A stretch of 49,936 nucleotides of DNA from Pseudomonadota bacterium (GTDB taxonomy: Bacteria; Pseudomonadota; Gammaproteobacteria; Burkholderiales; Thiobacillaceae): the NCBI GenBank assembly GCA_021826065.1, contig JAKADY010000020.1, positions 1-49,936 of the forward strand, written 5' to 3'. Under the pieces are notes generated by a model. The model saw nothing but the letters and a program-made list of their open reading frames with translations. It was not told where the DNA came from and did not search any database. Of the stretch, positions 41,603 to 49,936 are shown piece after piece (position 1 is the stretch's first letter; every line of letters begins with the position of its first letter). Position numbers and translations under genes: made by a program.

Positions 41603-41803
41603 ATGGCCAAGTGGTTGATCACCCTGGGGATCGTCCTCATCGCCCTGGGCCTGCTGTGGCCCCTGCTCAGCAAGCTGGGGTTCGGCAACCTGCCGGGTGA
41701 CATCCGCATCGAGCGCAAGGGCTTCACCTTCTATTTCCCCTTCACCAGCGGCCTGGTCTTGTCCCTGGTGCTCACCCTGATCCTCTGGATCTTCCGGCGC
41801 TAG
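41603..41803 (+). CDS. DUF2905 family small membrane protein
   Basis: A 66-residue protein with two transmembrane segments (about 2-18 and 45-63) joined by LSKLGFGNLPGDIRIERKGFTFYFP, the DUF2905 signature. No function is known. I chose ATG 41603 (MAKWLITLGIVLIALG); the open frame from 41546 lacks similarity. It lies 99 nt after rluB. Confidence 0.88.
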   Translation: MAKWLITLGIVLIALGLLWPLLSKLGFGNLPGDIRIERKGFTFYFPFTSGLVLSLVLTLILWIFRR

Positions 41804-41851
41804 GGCGAAACGACCCCCGACTCACTGCGTTCGTCGCCCCCCGCGGGGGCG

Positions 41852-41886
41852 GTCAGTACGCTTGGGGCGGCCCGGCGCGTACTGAC
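41852..41886. repeat. Perfect inverted repeat, probable dispersed palindrome
   Basis: GTCAGTACGC (41852-41861) and GCGTACTGAC (41877-41886) are perfectly complementary around a 15-nt GC-rich loop. They are preceded by another hairpin, GCCCCC-CGC-GGGGGC. There is no T run. It may serve as a terminator or repeat; its sequence looks like a dispersed element. Confidence 0.55.
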
Positions 41887-41918
41887 ATGGCCGGTTCGCA
41901 GGATTTGCCAGCACAGTG

Positions 41919-41940
41919 TAGAATGTTCCGGAAACGGAAC
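41919..41940 (+). promoter_or_regulatory. Promoter with palindromic operator ahead of the RHH gene
   Basis: TAGAAT (41919-41924) is a -10-like hexamer immediately followed by the perfect palindrome GTTCCG-GAAA-CGGAAC (41925-41940). The palindrome would cover the transcription start, 18 nt before the ATG of a ribbon-helix-helix protein, as expected for an autoregulated promoter. No clear -35 is seen. Confidence 0.5.
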
Positions 41941-41957
41941 CGTATCCGGATGCTCAT

Positions 41958-42233
41958 ATGAAAACCACACGCATCGAATTCGTTGCCACGCCTGAGTTCA
42001 AGGCCACTCTGCATGCCCAGGCGGCGGCCGCCGGCACCAGCGTGGCGGAGCTGATCCGCCGCAAATTCACCCCGGCCGGCGAGGAGGAGGCCGAGTTGCG
42101 CGCGCTCATCGACGAGCTCAAACAGGCCACCGCCGAGGCCCGCGCCGCACTGGCCCAGGCGAGCCTACAGCTCGAGGCCGTGCTCACGGACCTGCGCGCG
42201 CGACATCGCAGCCGGGACAAGCTCGCGGCATGA
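41958..42233 (+). CDS. Ribbon-helix-helix protein with coiled-coil tail
   Basis: A 91-residue protein. Residues 3-36 (TRIEFVATPEF, then KATLHAQAAAAGTSVAEL, then IRRKF) look like a MetJ/Arc/CopG beta-strand plus two helices. The rest (about 42-85) is a Glu/Ala/Leu-rich coiled coil (EAELRALIDELKQATAEAR). A DNA-binding dimer that also oligomerises is the likely architecture. A palindrome overlies its promoter. It is followed after 25 nt by a second small coiled-coil gene. I do not recognise a characterised homologue. It could be an antitoxin-like regulator, but no toxin fold is evident in the partner. Confidence 0.75.
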   Translation: MKTTRIEFVATPEFKATLHAQAAAAGTSVAELIRRKFTPAGEEEAELRALIDELKQATAEARAALAQASLQLEAVLTDLRARHRSRDKLAA

Positions 42234-42258
42234 GTGCCGGCTGGAACGAGCGTGTGAC

Positions 42259-42483
42259 ATGAGCTCGCTCAGGGACGCGCTTGAGGCCGTCCGCGAGGCC
42301 CTGCGTCTGGTCGACGAGGTCCGTCGTGTGGCCGATCGCATCGGTGAGCTCACCCAGGAGGTGCGTGAGCTCGACCGCCGTGTCTCCCGTCTCGAAGGCA
42401 AGTGGGAGGCGGCGATGGATTTCGGCCGGGTCAGCGCTGTGCGGCGCCTGCCGCGCAAGACAACGAGTAAGAACGAAGACTGA
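42259..42483 (+). CDS. Small coiled-coil protein, partner of the RHH gene
   Basis: A 74-residue protein that is almost all heptad-like helix (LRLVDEVRRVADRIGEL, VRELDRRVSRLEGKWEAAMDF) with a basic tail (RRLPRKTTSKNED). No signal peptide, membrane segment or catalytic motif is seen. The ATG at 42259 lies 25 nt after the RHH stop, so it is probably co-transcribed. Its coiled coil may pair with the one in the RHH protein. Function is unknown. Confidence 0.65.
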   Translation: MSSLRDALEAVREALRLVDEVRRVADRIGELTQEVRELDRRVSRLEGKWEAAMDFGRVSAVRRLPRKTTSKNED

Positions 42484-42504
42484 ATCCGGCGGGTCCGCCG
42501 CTGG

Positions 42505-42528
42505 GGCCATCCATCGTCAGGGATGGCC
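42505..42528 (+). terminator. Hairpin after the RHH/coiled-coil pair
   Basis: GGCCATCC (42505-42512) and GGATGGCC (42521-42528) form a perfect 8-bp stem with an 8-nt loop, 21 nt after the stop codon. It is followed by a GC-rich stretch rather than a T run, so it may be a weak or rho-assisted terminator. The region from here to 42753 holds no gene, only the promoter-like sequences noted separately. Confidence 0.5.
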
Positions 42529-42641
42529 GCGCGGCTTTGAGGCACACAACGATCCGATCATGGTCCGGTTTCCGTCACCGGGGTACTGAAAGGGATGAGC
42601 GCTACGCCACACCGCAAACCAAACGCATAGGCGTCGATCGG

Positions 42642-42670
42642 TTAACCCACTTTATTTGACATAATATACA
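42642..42670 (+). promoter_or_regulatory. AT-rich promoter candidate upstream of ftsK
   Basis: TTAACC (42642-42647), a 17-nt spacer and TATACA (42665-42670) lie in the most AT-rich patch of the area (42650-42682), about 84 nt upstream of ftsK. A second -10-like TATAGT at 42741-42746 is so close to the ATG at 42754 that it would make a leaderless message. Confidence 0.4.
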
Positions 42671-42753
42671 TTGTACGTTTTTCGTCTGAGGGGAGGTGAG
42701 TGGCTGCCGCCCGACGTTAGTCGGCCGCCGCGCTTTCCCTTATAGTTCGCGCC

Positions 42754-45039
42754 ATGTTTCGCAAGCCAAAAAAACGCGCACTGGCTCGACCGATGCGCAA
42801 ACCTCTCGCGCCGAGGGCCGCAGCCTTACTCAGGGAGATCTGGTGGCTGACCGCCGTGGCCTTGGCGCTCTACCTGGGCATGATCCTGGTGACCTACAGC
42901 CCGCTCGACCCGGGTTGGTCCAAGTCGGCCGAGACCGACACCATCCACAACGCCGGCGGCCACTTCGGCGCCTGGCTCGCCGACCTGCTCCTGTACCTGT
43001 TCGGGCTGTCGGCCTATGGCCTGATCGCGCTCGCGCTGTTCCTGGTCTGGTGGGGTTACCGGCGCATCGGTAATCCGGAGGCCGGCCACCAGCACGGCCC
43101 GGGCCTGGCCACGTTGGGCTTCGTGATGCTGCTGCTGTCCAGCAGCGCGCTGGAGTCGCTGCGTTTCCACGACCACGGCAGGCATCTGCCGCTGACCCCC
43201 GGTGGCGCCCTGGGTGACGGCCTGGGCCGGCTGACCCATGCCGCGCTCGGCTTCGACGGCGGCACCGTGCTGCTGTTGCTGACCTGGGGCGTGGGGCTGA
43301 GCCTGTTCACGGGATTGTCCTGGCTGGGTCTGAGCGAACGCATCGGGCTGCTGCTGGAGCGCCTGGCCATGGCGCTTGTTGGGGCCTGGCAGGCACGCCA
43401 GGACCGCCTGGCTGGTCAGAAGGCCCTGCAGGTCCGCGAGGAGACCGTGCAAAAGGCCCAGGAGCGGTTCAAGCAGGCCGCACCCTTGCGCATCGAAACC
43501 CCGGCGGTCGAGGTGGTGCGCTCGGAACGCGTCGAGCAGGAAAAACAGCCTTTCCTCTTCAAGGACCTGCCCGATGCGCAGATCCCCCCGCTGCGTCTGC
43601 TCGACGAACCGCCCAAGGCCGCCCAGCTGGTCGACAACGCCTCGCTCGAGGCGACCTCGCGCCTGATCGAACGCAAACTGGCCGAGTTCGGCGTGGAGGT
43701 GAAGGTGCTGGCCGCCTATCCCGGCCCGGTCATCACCCGCTACGAGGTCGAACCCGCCTCCGGCGTCAAGGGCAGCCAGATCGTCAACCTGGCCAAGGAC
43801 CTGGCGCGCTCGCTCTCCGTCGTGAGCATCCGTGTCGTGGAGACCATCCCCGGCAAGAGCTGCATGGGCCTGGAACTGCCCAACAACCAGCGTCAGGTGG
43901 TGCGTCTGGCCGAGATCCTGGGCGCCAAGGTCTACAACGACATGGCCTCGCCGCTCACCCTGGCCCTGGGCAAGGACATCAGCGGCAACCCGGTGGTGGC
44001 CGACCTCGCGAAGATGCCCCACCTGCTGGTGGCCGGCGCCACCGGCTCGGGCAAGTCCGTGGCCATCAACGCCATGATCTTGTCGCTGCTCTACAAGGCC
44101 ACGCCGGCGGACGTGCGCCTGATCATGGTCGATCCCAAGATGCTGGAGCTCTCCGCCTATGAGGGCATTCCCCATCTGCTGGCCCCGGTCGTCACCGACA
44201 TGAAGCTCGCCGCCTCGGCCCTCAACTGGTGCGTGGGCGAGATGGAGAAGCGCTACAAACTGATGTCCGCCCTGGGGGTGCGCAACATCGCCGGCCTCAA
44301 CCAGAAGATCCACGACGCGCGCAAGGCAGGCGAGCCCATCACCCACCCCTTCTCGCTCACGCCGGAAAATCCCGAGCGCCTGGAGCCCCTACCCTACATC
44401 GTCGTGCTGATCGACGAGCTGGCCGACCTCATGATGGTGGCCGGCAAGAAGGTGGAGGAGCTCATCGCCCGCCTGGCGCAGAAGGCGCGCGCCTCCGGCA
44501 TCCATCTGGTCCTGGCCACCCAGCGCCCGTCGGTGGACGTCATCACCGGGCTCATCAAGGCCAACATCCCCACGCGCATCGCCTTCCAGGTCGCCAGCCG
44601 TATCGACTCGCGCACCATCCTCGACCAGCAGGGGGCCGAGTCGCTGCTGGGTCAGGGCGACATGCTCTACCTGCCGCCCGGTCACGGCTACCCCATGCGC
44701 GTGCACGGAGCCTTCGTCTCCGACGACGAGGTGCATCGCGTGACCAGCTGGCTCAAGGAGCTGGGCCCGCCCGCCTACGACGAGAGCGTCTTGGTCGAGG
44801 AAAGCACCGAGGATGGCGAGGGAACCGGCACCGGGGATGCCGAGTCCGACCCGCTGTATGATGAGGCGGTCGCCCTCGTGGTGCGCACCCGTCGGGCCTC
44901 CATCTCCGCGGTCCAGCGACACCTGCGCATCGGCTACAATCGGGCCGCCCGTCTTATCGAGGCCATGGAACGCGCCGGCCTGGTCTCCCCCATGCAGAGC
45001 AACGGCAATCGCGAGGTGATCGCCCCGCGCCGAGAATGA
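42754..45039 (+). CDS. ftsK: DNA translocase FtsK
   Basis: A 761-residue FtsK/SpoIIIE translocase. Four hydrophobic segments in about residues 30-205 anchor it at the septum. A short linker follows, then the motor domain with Walker A GATGSGKS (428-435), the Walker B region [15 protein letters not shown] and [26 protein letters not shown]. The C-terminal gamma winged helix ([29 protein letters not shown]) reads KOPS sites. The linker is much shorter than in E. coli FtsK (1329 residues). The ftsK-lolA-rarA order is conserved with E. coli. Confidence 0.96.
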   Translation: MFRKPKKRALARPMRKPLAPRAAALLREIWWLTAVALALYLGMILVTYSPLDPGWSKSAETDTIHNAGGHFGAWLADLLLYLFGLSAYGLIALALFLVWWGYRRIGNPEAGHQHGPGLATLGFVMLLLSSSALESLRFHDHGRHLPLTPGGALGDGLGRLTHAALGFDGGTVLLLLTWGVGLSLFTGLSWLGLSERIGLLLERLAMALVGAWQARQDRLAGQKALQVREETVQKAQERFKQAAPLRIETPAVEVVRSERVEQEKQPFLFKDLPDAQIPPLRLLDEPPKAAQLVDNASLEATSRLIERKLAEFGVEVKVLAAYPGPVITRYEVEPASGVKGSQIVNLAKDLARSLSVVSIRVVETIPGKSCMGLELPNNQRQVVRLAEILGAKVYNDMASPLTLALGKDISGNPVVADLAKMPHLLVAGATGSGKSVAINAMILSLLYKATPADVRLIMVDPKMLELSAYEGIPHLLAPVVTDMKLAASALNWCVGEMEKRYKLMSALGVRNIAGLNQKIHDARKAGEPITHPFSLTPENPERLEPLPYIVVLIDELADLMMVAGKKVEELIARLAQKARASGIHLVLATQRPSVDVITGLIKANIPTRIAFQVASRIDSRTILDQQGAESLLGQGDMLYLPPGHGYPMRVHGAFVSDDEVHRVTSWLKELGPPAYDESVLVEESTEDGEGTGTGDAESDPLYDEAVALVVRTRRASISAVQRHLRIGYNRAARLIEAMERAGLVSPMQSNGNREVIAPRRE

Positions 45040-45671
45040 GCGGATTGTTCATGAGAAAACACTTAACATTCATATTACTGCTGCTGGGTCTTAATCTTCT
45101 TTCTAGACCCCTGCTTGCCGACAGCCGGCTGCAGTCCTTCATCTCCGGCACCCGCACCCTGAGCGCCCAGTTCACCCAGGTCGTCACCGACCGGACCGGG
45201 CGCAAGGTGCAGGAGAGCCAGGGCAGCCTGCATCTGTCGCGACCGGGCAAGTTCCGCTGGGTCTACTCCAAGCCCTACAGCCAGATCGTGGTGGGCGACG
45301 GCAGCCGGCTATGGATCTACGACCAGGATCTCGAACAGGTCACCGTGCGCAAGCTCGACCAGGCCCTGGGCGAGAGCCCCGCCGCCCTGCTGGCGGGCAG
45401 CAACGAGGTGGAGCGGCTGTTCAGCTTCCGCGACGTCGGCGAGGCCGATGGCCTGTCCTGGCTGGAGGCCACGCCGCGCAGCAAGGAGGGCAGTTTCGAG
45501 GCGGTGCGCATGGGTTTCCGCGGCAACGACATCGTCGCCATGGAGGTGCGCGACAGCTTCGGTCAGGTCACGCGGCTGCGCTTCAGCGGCATCCGCCGCA
45601 ACCCGACCCTCCCGGCCGATCTCTTCCGCTTCACCCCGCCCAAAGGGGTCGATGTGATCGGCGACCGCTGA
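45036..45671 (+). CDS. lolA: Outer-membrane lipoprotein carrier protein LolA
   Basis: A 211-residue periplasmic chaperone that carries lipoproteins from LolCDE to LolB. It has a signal peptide (hydrophobic [17 protein letters not shown], cleavage before DSRLQSF) and the LolA core with [24 protein letters not shown] and [25 protein letters not shown] 45036 overlaps the ftsK stop (ATGA); ATG 45051 (MRKHLTF) is an alternative. The first 60 nt after it are strikingly AT-rich with unusual codons, which is common at signal-peptide starts. Confidence 0.94.
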   Translation: MSGLFMRKHLTFILLLLGLNLLSRPLLADSRLQSFISGTRTLSAQFTQVVTDRTGRKVQESQGSLHLSRPGKFRWVYSKPYSQIVVGDGSRLWIYDQDLEQVTVRKLDQALGESPAALLAGSNEVERLFSFRDVGEADGLSWLEATPRSKEGSFEAVRMGFRGNDIVAMEVRDSFGQVTRLRFSGIRRNPTLPADLFRFTPPKGVDVIGDR

Positions 45672-45694
45672 TCCCCCCATGCGCCAGCAACCCC

Positions 45695-47044
45695 GTGACG
45701 GCCGCGCCTGAGACACGGGACCTCTTCGCCGGCAGCGCCGCCCTCCCCGCCTCTGTCCCCCTGGCGGAACGGTTGCGACCCACCACGATCGATGAGGTCA
45801 TCGGCCAGACCCACTTGCTCGGGCCGGGCAAACCGCTGCGCCTGGCCTTCGACGCACGGCGTCTGCACTCGATGATCCTGTGGGGGCCGCCGGGTGTGGG
45901 CAAGACCACCCTGGCGCGGCTGGCCGCGCAACACTTCAACGCCGACTTCATCCAGATCTCCGCGGTGCTCGACGGGGTCAAGGAGATCCGCGAGGCGGTG
46001 GAGCGCGCGCGGCTGAATCGTCAGGCCGGGCGCGACACCATCCTTTTCGTCGACGAGGTCCACCGCTTCAACAAGGCCCAGCAGGACGCCTTTCTCCCGC
46101 ACGTGGAGTCGGGCCTCATCACCTTCATCGGCGCCACCACGGAAAACCCCTCCTTCGAGGTCGTCGGTGCCCTCCTCTCCCGCGCCCAGGTCTACGTCCT
46201 GCGTCCCCTCGACGAGACCGAGCTCGCCGCCCTGCTCGAGCGCGCGCTCACCAAGGGCGGCCTGGACATGCACCTGGATGATGCCGCCCGCCGGTTGCTC
46301 ATCGCCTATGCCGACGGCGACGGCCGGCGCCTGCTGAACCTACTCGAACAACTCGCCATCGCCGCGCACACGGCGGGGCGTCGTGAGGTGGACGCCGATT
46401 TCGCCGCCGAGGCCCTGGCGCCCGCCCGACGCCGCTTCGACAAGGGCGGCGAGGCCTTCTACGACCAGATCTCGGCCCTGCACAAATCGGTGCGCGGCTC
46501 AAGCCCCGACGCCGCCCTCTACTGGCTCGCCCGCATGCTCGACGGCGGCGCCGACCCGCTCTATCTGGGCCGCCGCATCATCCGCATGGCCAGCGAGGAC
46601 GTCGGCCTCGCCGACCCGCGGGCGCTAGCCATCGCGTTGGACGCGGTGGCCACCTACGAGCGCCTGGGTTCCCCCGAGGGCGAGCTGGCCCTGGCCGAGG
46701 CGGTGGTCTACCTCGCCTGTGCCCCCAAGAGCAACGCCGTGTACACGGCCTGGAACGCCGTACAAGACTTCATCCAGCGCGACGGCTCGCGCGAGGTGCC
46801 CTTGCACCTGCGCAACGCCCCCACCCGCCTGATGCAAAAGCTCGGCTACGGCCGCGCCTATCGCTACGCCCACGACGAGCCCGAGGCCTATGCCGCCGGC
46901 GAGAACTACTTTCCCGACGGCATGCCCCCCGTCAGTTTCTACAAACCCACCGATCGGGGTCTGGAGGCGAAGATCGCGGAGCGCCTGGCGCATCTCAAGG
47001 CGCTCGACGCTCAGGCCACAGCCGCCGACCCGAAAAAGGAATAG
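45695..47044 (+). CDS. rarA: Replication-associated recombination protein RarA (MgsA)
   Basis: A 449-residue AAA+ ATPase. It has [21 protein letters not shown], Walker [15 protein letters not shown], Walker [33 protein letters not shown] (sensor I) and the C-terminal tetramerisation region [27 protein letters not shown]. RarA acts at stalled replication forks. The start is taken as GTG 45695 ([11 protein letters not shown]); the frame is open far upstream inside lolA but without similarity. It follows lolA as in E. coli. Confidence 0.94.
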   Translation: MTAAPETRDLFAGSAALPASVPLAERLRPTTIDEVIGQTHLLGPGKPLRLAFDARRLHSMILWGPPGVGKTTLARLAAQHFNADFIQISAVLDGVKEIREAVERARLNRQAGRDTILFVDEVHRFNKAQQDAFLPHVESGLITFIGATTENPSFEVVGALLSRAQVYVLRPLDETELAALLERALTKGGLDMHLDDAARRLLIAYADGDGRRLLNLLEQLAIAAHTAGRREVDADFAAEALAPARRRFDKGGEAFYDQISALHKSVRGSSPDAALYWLARMLDGGADPLYLGRRIIRMASEDVGLADPRALAIALDAVATYERLGSPEGELALAEAVVYLACAPKSNAVYTAWNAVQDFIQRDGSREVPLHLRNAPTRLMQKLGYGRAYRYAHDEPEAYAAGENYFPDGMPPVSFYKPTDRGLEAKIAERLAHLKALDAQATAADPKKE

Positions 47045-47093
47045 GCCGCCAAACGAGGCATAGTGACCTCCAGAGCGGCTTATATAGGGCAGC

Positions 47094-48584
47094 TCAAACA
47101 GGCCGCAGCCCGGTCAGCCGCACCCAGGCGGTGACGCCCTCCCATTCGCGCAGCTCGGCCTCCAGGGCCGCCTGAGTGAGCGGGTTGGCCTCCAGCCAGG
47201 CGGCGGACACACGCAGGACACAACGCCCCGCCTGGCACTCCAGGCCGAGCTGACCCGGTCGGGCGTCGGTGCGGCTCAAGTTGAACAACACGGCCAGGCG
47301 CAGACAGACGATCAGGGGCCAGAGCGGGTCGTCGTTGGCGAGGGTGAGTTTGTTAAGCCCGCCGCGGCTCGCGCGCACGAGGCTGGCCAGCGCGGCCTGG
47401 TCCTGCCGGGAGAAGCCCGGCATGTCGGCGTTTTCCAGGATGTAGGCGCCGTGCTTGTGAAAGCCGGAATGGGCGATGGAGATGCCGATCTCGTGCAGCA
47501 GGGCAGCCCAGGACAGCAGGTGCAGCGCCTCGGCGCCAAGGCCGCGCACACCGGGCCGGAGAGATTGCGCCAGCTCTTGAGCCAGCCGCTCGACCCGGCG
47601 GGCCTGGCGGCCGTCGACGTGGTAGCGGCGCATGAACTGGGCGACGGTGACATCGCGCATGTCGCGGTCGTGCACGCGGCCGAGCAGGTCCCACAGGATG
47701 CCCTCGCGCATCGCACCCTGGGCCACGGTCATGGAATCGATGCCTAGTTCCTGAAAGATCGCCAACATGATGCTGAAACCGCCGGCGATGACCGGGCGCC
47801 GGTCGGACTTGAGCCCGGCGAGCTCCAGCGCGGGGAGGCTGCCGGCCTTGATGAGACGCTCGCGCAGCCAGACGAGCCCATCGAGCGTGATACTGCCGTC
47901 GCTGCGCCCGTTCGCCCGCAGGATCTCGCCCAGTGCCCGCGCGGTGCCGGAGGAGCCGACCGCCTCGCTCCAATGCCCTCGCCGGAAACCGTGCGCGGCG
48001 GTCTGGATCTCGATGCGGGCCGCTGTCTCCGCCGCCCGGAATGCCTGCCGGTCGAGCACGCCGTCGGGGAAGTAGCGCTGGGTGTAGACCACGCAGCCCA
48101 TGCGCAGGCTCTCGCGTTCGTGGGGCTCGTAGCCGACGCCGAGGATGCATTCGGTGGACCCGCCGCCGATGTCCACAACCAGGCGTTTGTCCTTGTTGAG
48201 CGGTAGCGAATGGGCGACCCCGAGGTAGATCAAGCGCGCCTCCTCGCGTCCGGACACGACCTCGATATCGAAACCGAGGGCCGCGCGCGCCTGCTGCATG
48301 AATTCCGGGGCATTCTTGGCCACGCGCAGCGCGCTGGTGCCGACCGCGCGCACCGCCCCGGCCGGCATGCCCTTCAGTCGCTCACCGAAGCGCGACAGGC
48401 AGTCGAGCGCGCGTCGCTGCGAGGCCGCGTCCAAGGTCTTGTCGGCCGTCAGACCGGCGGCCAGCCGGACCGCCTCTTTGTGCGCATCCAGGTAGAACAG
48501 CTGCTCGCCCTCCACACGCGCGACTTGCAGGTGGAAGGAGTTGGAGCCGAGATCGACGGCGGCGAGGGTGGGATATTCCTGCAT
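47094..48584 (-). CDS. ppx: Ppx/GppA family exopolyphosphatase
   Basis: A 496-residue phosphatase of the ASKHA fold. It has AAVDLGSNSFHLQVARVEG (phosphate-binding loop), AVGTSALRVAKN, VVSGREEARLIYLGV, VVDIGGGSTECILG and SVGSSGTARAL-like motifs, then a C-terminal HD-like helical domain (WAALLHEIGISIAHSGFHKHGAYIL). It would hydrolyse polyphosphate and/or pppGpp; the split between Ppx and GppA is not clear from sequence. ppk is not in the window. It is convergent with rarA (49-nt gap). Confidence 0.9.
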   Translation of the reverse strand: MQEYPTLAAVDLGSNSFHLQVARVEGEQLFYLDAHKEAVRLAAGLTADKTLDAASQRRALDCLSRFGERLKGMPAGAVRAVGTSALRVAKNAPEFMQQARAALGFDIEVVSGREEARLIYLGVAHSLPLNKDKRLVVDIGGGSTECILGVGYEPHERESLRMGCVVYTQRYFPDGVLDRQAFRAAETAARIEIQTAAHGFRRGHWSEAVGSSGTARALGEILRANGRSDGSITLDGLVWLRERLIKAGSLPALELAGLKSDRRPVIAGGFSIMLAIFQELGIDSMTVAQGAMREGILWDLLGRVHDRDMRDVTVAQFMRRYHVDGRQARRVERLAQELAQSLRPGVRGLGAEALHLLSWAALLHEIGISIAHSGFHKHGAYILENADMPGFSRQDQAALASLVRASRGGLNKLTLANDDPLWPLIVCLRLAVLFNLSRTDARPGQLGLECQAGRCVLRVSAAWLEANPLTQAALEAELREWEGVTAWVRLTGLRPV

Positions 48585-48753
48585 GGAGGATTTCTTTGAG
48601 CTGATCGGGATATTCGTACCCTGATTTTACCGGCCGATGAAGATAGCGTTCGCCCAACCGTGCGTCGGGTTTTCGGCATGCCAGTTCAGTGCGGCCGCGC
48701 CGAAGGAACTGAATCCATCAGGGGGAACGCGGGTAGCGAGTCAGGAGGACGTT

Positions 48754-49936
48754 TCATTCGGCAGTGGCGCCGAAGAAAAGATAGGCAGAGGCCACCGCCG
48801 CGGCGAAACCCGCCACGTCGGCCACCAGGCCGCCGGCCACGGCATGGCGCACGCGCTTGATCCCCACCGCGCCAAAATAGACCGCCAGGACGTAGAAGGT
48901 GGTCTCCGTGCTGCCCTGCACGATGCTGGCCAGCCGGCCAGCGAAGCTATCGGCGCCGTGCGTCTGCATGGTCTCGATCATCATGGCGCGGGCCCCGGAA
49001 CCCGACAGGGGCTTCATCAGCATGGTGGGCAGGGCCTCGACCCAGGCGGCATCGAAACCCAGGGACTGGACCAGGGTGCGGGCGCCGTCCACCAGAAGCC
49101 CCAACAGGCCGCTGGCGCGCATCAGGCCAATGGCCACCAGCATGGCCACGAGATAGGGGATGATGGTCACCGCCACCTGGAAGCCGTCCTTTGCCCCGTC
49201 GATGAAGGCCTCGTAGGCGTTGACCCGCTTGACCACCGCACCGAGCAGGAACAGGACGATCAGGGCGAGCAGCAGAAAGTTGCTGAGCAGGGCCGACTTG
49301 GGGGCGATCTCCTCGGCGGGCAGGCTGGCGAAACCGGCGGCAAGCCCGCCCACGGTAAGGCTCAGGGCGAACAGCCAGCCCAGGACCACGGGGTCGATCA
49401 GGCGAATGCGCTGCACCGCGGCGACGAAGGCGAGCCCGGCCAGGGTGGAGCAGTAGGTCGCCATGAGGATGGGGATGAACACATCGGTGGGGTCGGCCGC
49501 CCCCAGCTGCGCCCGGTAGGTGAAGATGGTGACCGGCAGCAACGTCACCGAGGAGGCGTTGAGGACCAGGAAGAGGATCTGGGCGTTGCTGGCGGTGTCC
49601 TTGTCCGGGTTCAGCGCCTGCAGCTCGCGCATGGCCTTGAGCCCCATGGGCGTGGCGGCGTTGTCCAGGCCCAGCACGTTGGCCGAGAGGTTCATGGTGA
49701 TCGAGCCCAGGGCGGGGTGGCCGCGCGGCACGTCGGGGAACAGCCGCGCGAAGAGCGGTGCGAGTAGGCGGGCGAGGAGATCGAGGAAGCCGGCGCGCTC
49801 GCCGATCTTCATCACCCCCAGCCACAGGCACATGACCCCCGTGAGCCCCAGGGCGATCTCGAAGGCAATCTTGGCGTTGTCGAAGCCGGCCTGCATGAGG
49901 GCGGCGAAGATGCCCTGGTTGCCGTGGAGATCGGAA
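48754..49936 (-). CDS. SpmA/SpmB-like nucleoside-recognition (Gate) membrane protein, 5' end outside window
   Basis: At least 394 residues, with the start beyond the right edge: the frame is open upstream of ATG 49896 to the window end and encodes matching sequence (HGNQGIFAALMQAGFDNAK), so 49896 is not the real start. The first half matches SpmA (GVMKIGERAGFLDLLARLL, NVLGLDNAATPMGLKAM, LNASSVTLLP), and the second half SpmB (GAKDGFQVAVTIIPYLVAMLVAI, KPLSGSGARAMMIET, QGSTETTFYVLAVYFGAVG). About ten transmembrane segments are expected. This fused form is common in Gram-negatives and has no sporulation role; transport of an unknown compound is likely. Confidence 0.9.
   Translation of the reverse strand, partial: SDLHGNQGIFAALMQAGFDNAKIAFEIALGLTGVMCLWLGVMKIGERAGFLDLLARLLAPLFARLFPDVPRGHPALGSITMNLSANVLGLDNAATPMGLKAMRELQALNPDKDTASNAQILFLVLNASSVTLLPVTIFTYRAQLGAADPTDVFIPILMATYCSTLAGLAFVAAVQRIRLIDPVVLGWLFALSLTVGGLAAGFASLPAEEIAPKSALLSNFLLLALIVLFLLGAVVKRVNAYEAFIDGAKDGFQVAVTIIPYLVAMLVAIGLMRASGLLGLLVDGARTLVQSLGFDAAWVEALPTMLMKPLSGSGARAMMIETMQTHGADSFAGRLASIVQGSTETTFYVLAVYFGAVGIKRVRHAVAGGLVADVAGFAAAVASAYLFFGATAE

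Noticed and set aside
48754-49936. Evidence of sporulation from SpmAB-like genes
   Set aside because: SpmAB fusions are widespread in non-sporulating Gram-negatives, and everything else in the window is gammaproteobacterial.

Overview
This 49.9-kb, GC-rich window is a densely packed chromosomal core region. Gene order and protein sequence point to a gammaproteobacterium. The evidence is a run of blocks whose order matches Escherichia coli and Pseudomonas: yceD-rpmF-plsX-fabH-fabD-fabG-acpP-fabF-pabC-mltG-tmk-holB-(pilZ)-tatD; clpS-clpA; icd divergent from rluE; mtaD next to gyrA; yciB-yciI-bolA; rnm-yciO; scpA-scpB-rluB; and ftsK-lolA-rarA. The lineage is probably not enteric. A sulfur-oxidising or Chromatiales-like lineage would fit the DsrC/TusE-family protein and the separate PycA/PycB, but that is inference. 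I found no rRNA, tRNA, CRISPR array or prophage.

Layout. Positions 1-360 hold a decayed IS481-type transposase. On the minus strand, 546-3262 carry a J-domain protein, an RsmI-like methyltransferase and a Maf/YceF nucleotide pyrophosphatase. A MITE-like element with about 20-bp inverted ends (3343-3581) separates these from a two-subunit pyruvate carboxylase (3601-6884). The plus-strand fatty acid/lipid cluster (7028-17882) begins at a near-consensus promoter and runs through phospholipid initiation, FAS-II, folate, peptidoglycan, dTMP and replication genes. After a terminator come the ClpSA pair, a cold-shock protein, isocitrate dehydrogenase, a pseudouridine synthase, an MTA/SAH deaminase, a Cys-less DsrC/TusE-family protein and gyrA (17966-27517). 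The stretch 27596-34745 holds LemA plus a GIDE protein with an EF-hand, a divergent Hfq, a frameshifted CbpA-like gene, a parvulin/BolA/YciI/YciB group, Rnm, YciO and an M50 protease. Then follow trpS, an AsrA-like Lon with a sigma-32-like promoter, a Phd/PIN toxin-antitoxin pair, scpAB, rluB, DUF2905, a small ribbon-helix-helix plus coiled-coil gene pair, ftsK-lolA-rarA, ppx/gppA and, cut by the window end, a fused SpmAB-like membrane protein.

Most genes are ordinary housekeeping genes, many with 1-4 nt start/stop overlaps (ATGA, GTGA, TGATG) that suggest translational coupling. The notable points are two interrupted genes (mltG with an in-frame amber codon; the CbpA-like gene with a one-base frameshift at a G run), a palindromic repeat inserted in frame within the methyltransferase gene, several dispersed palindromes, a nearly leaderless yceD start, and two small regulator modules (TA pair; RHH plus coiled coil) with palindromes at their promoters. 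The RHH/coiled-coil pair is the best candidate here for something uncharacterised. No large novel system is evident.
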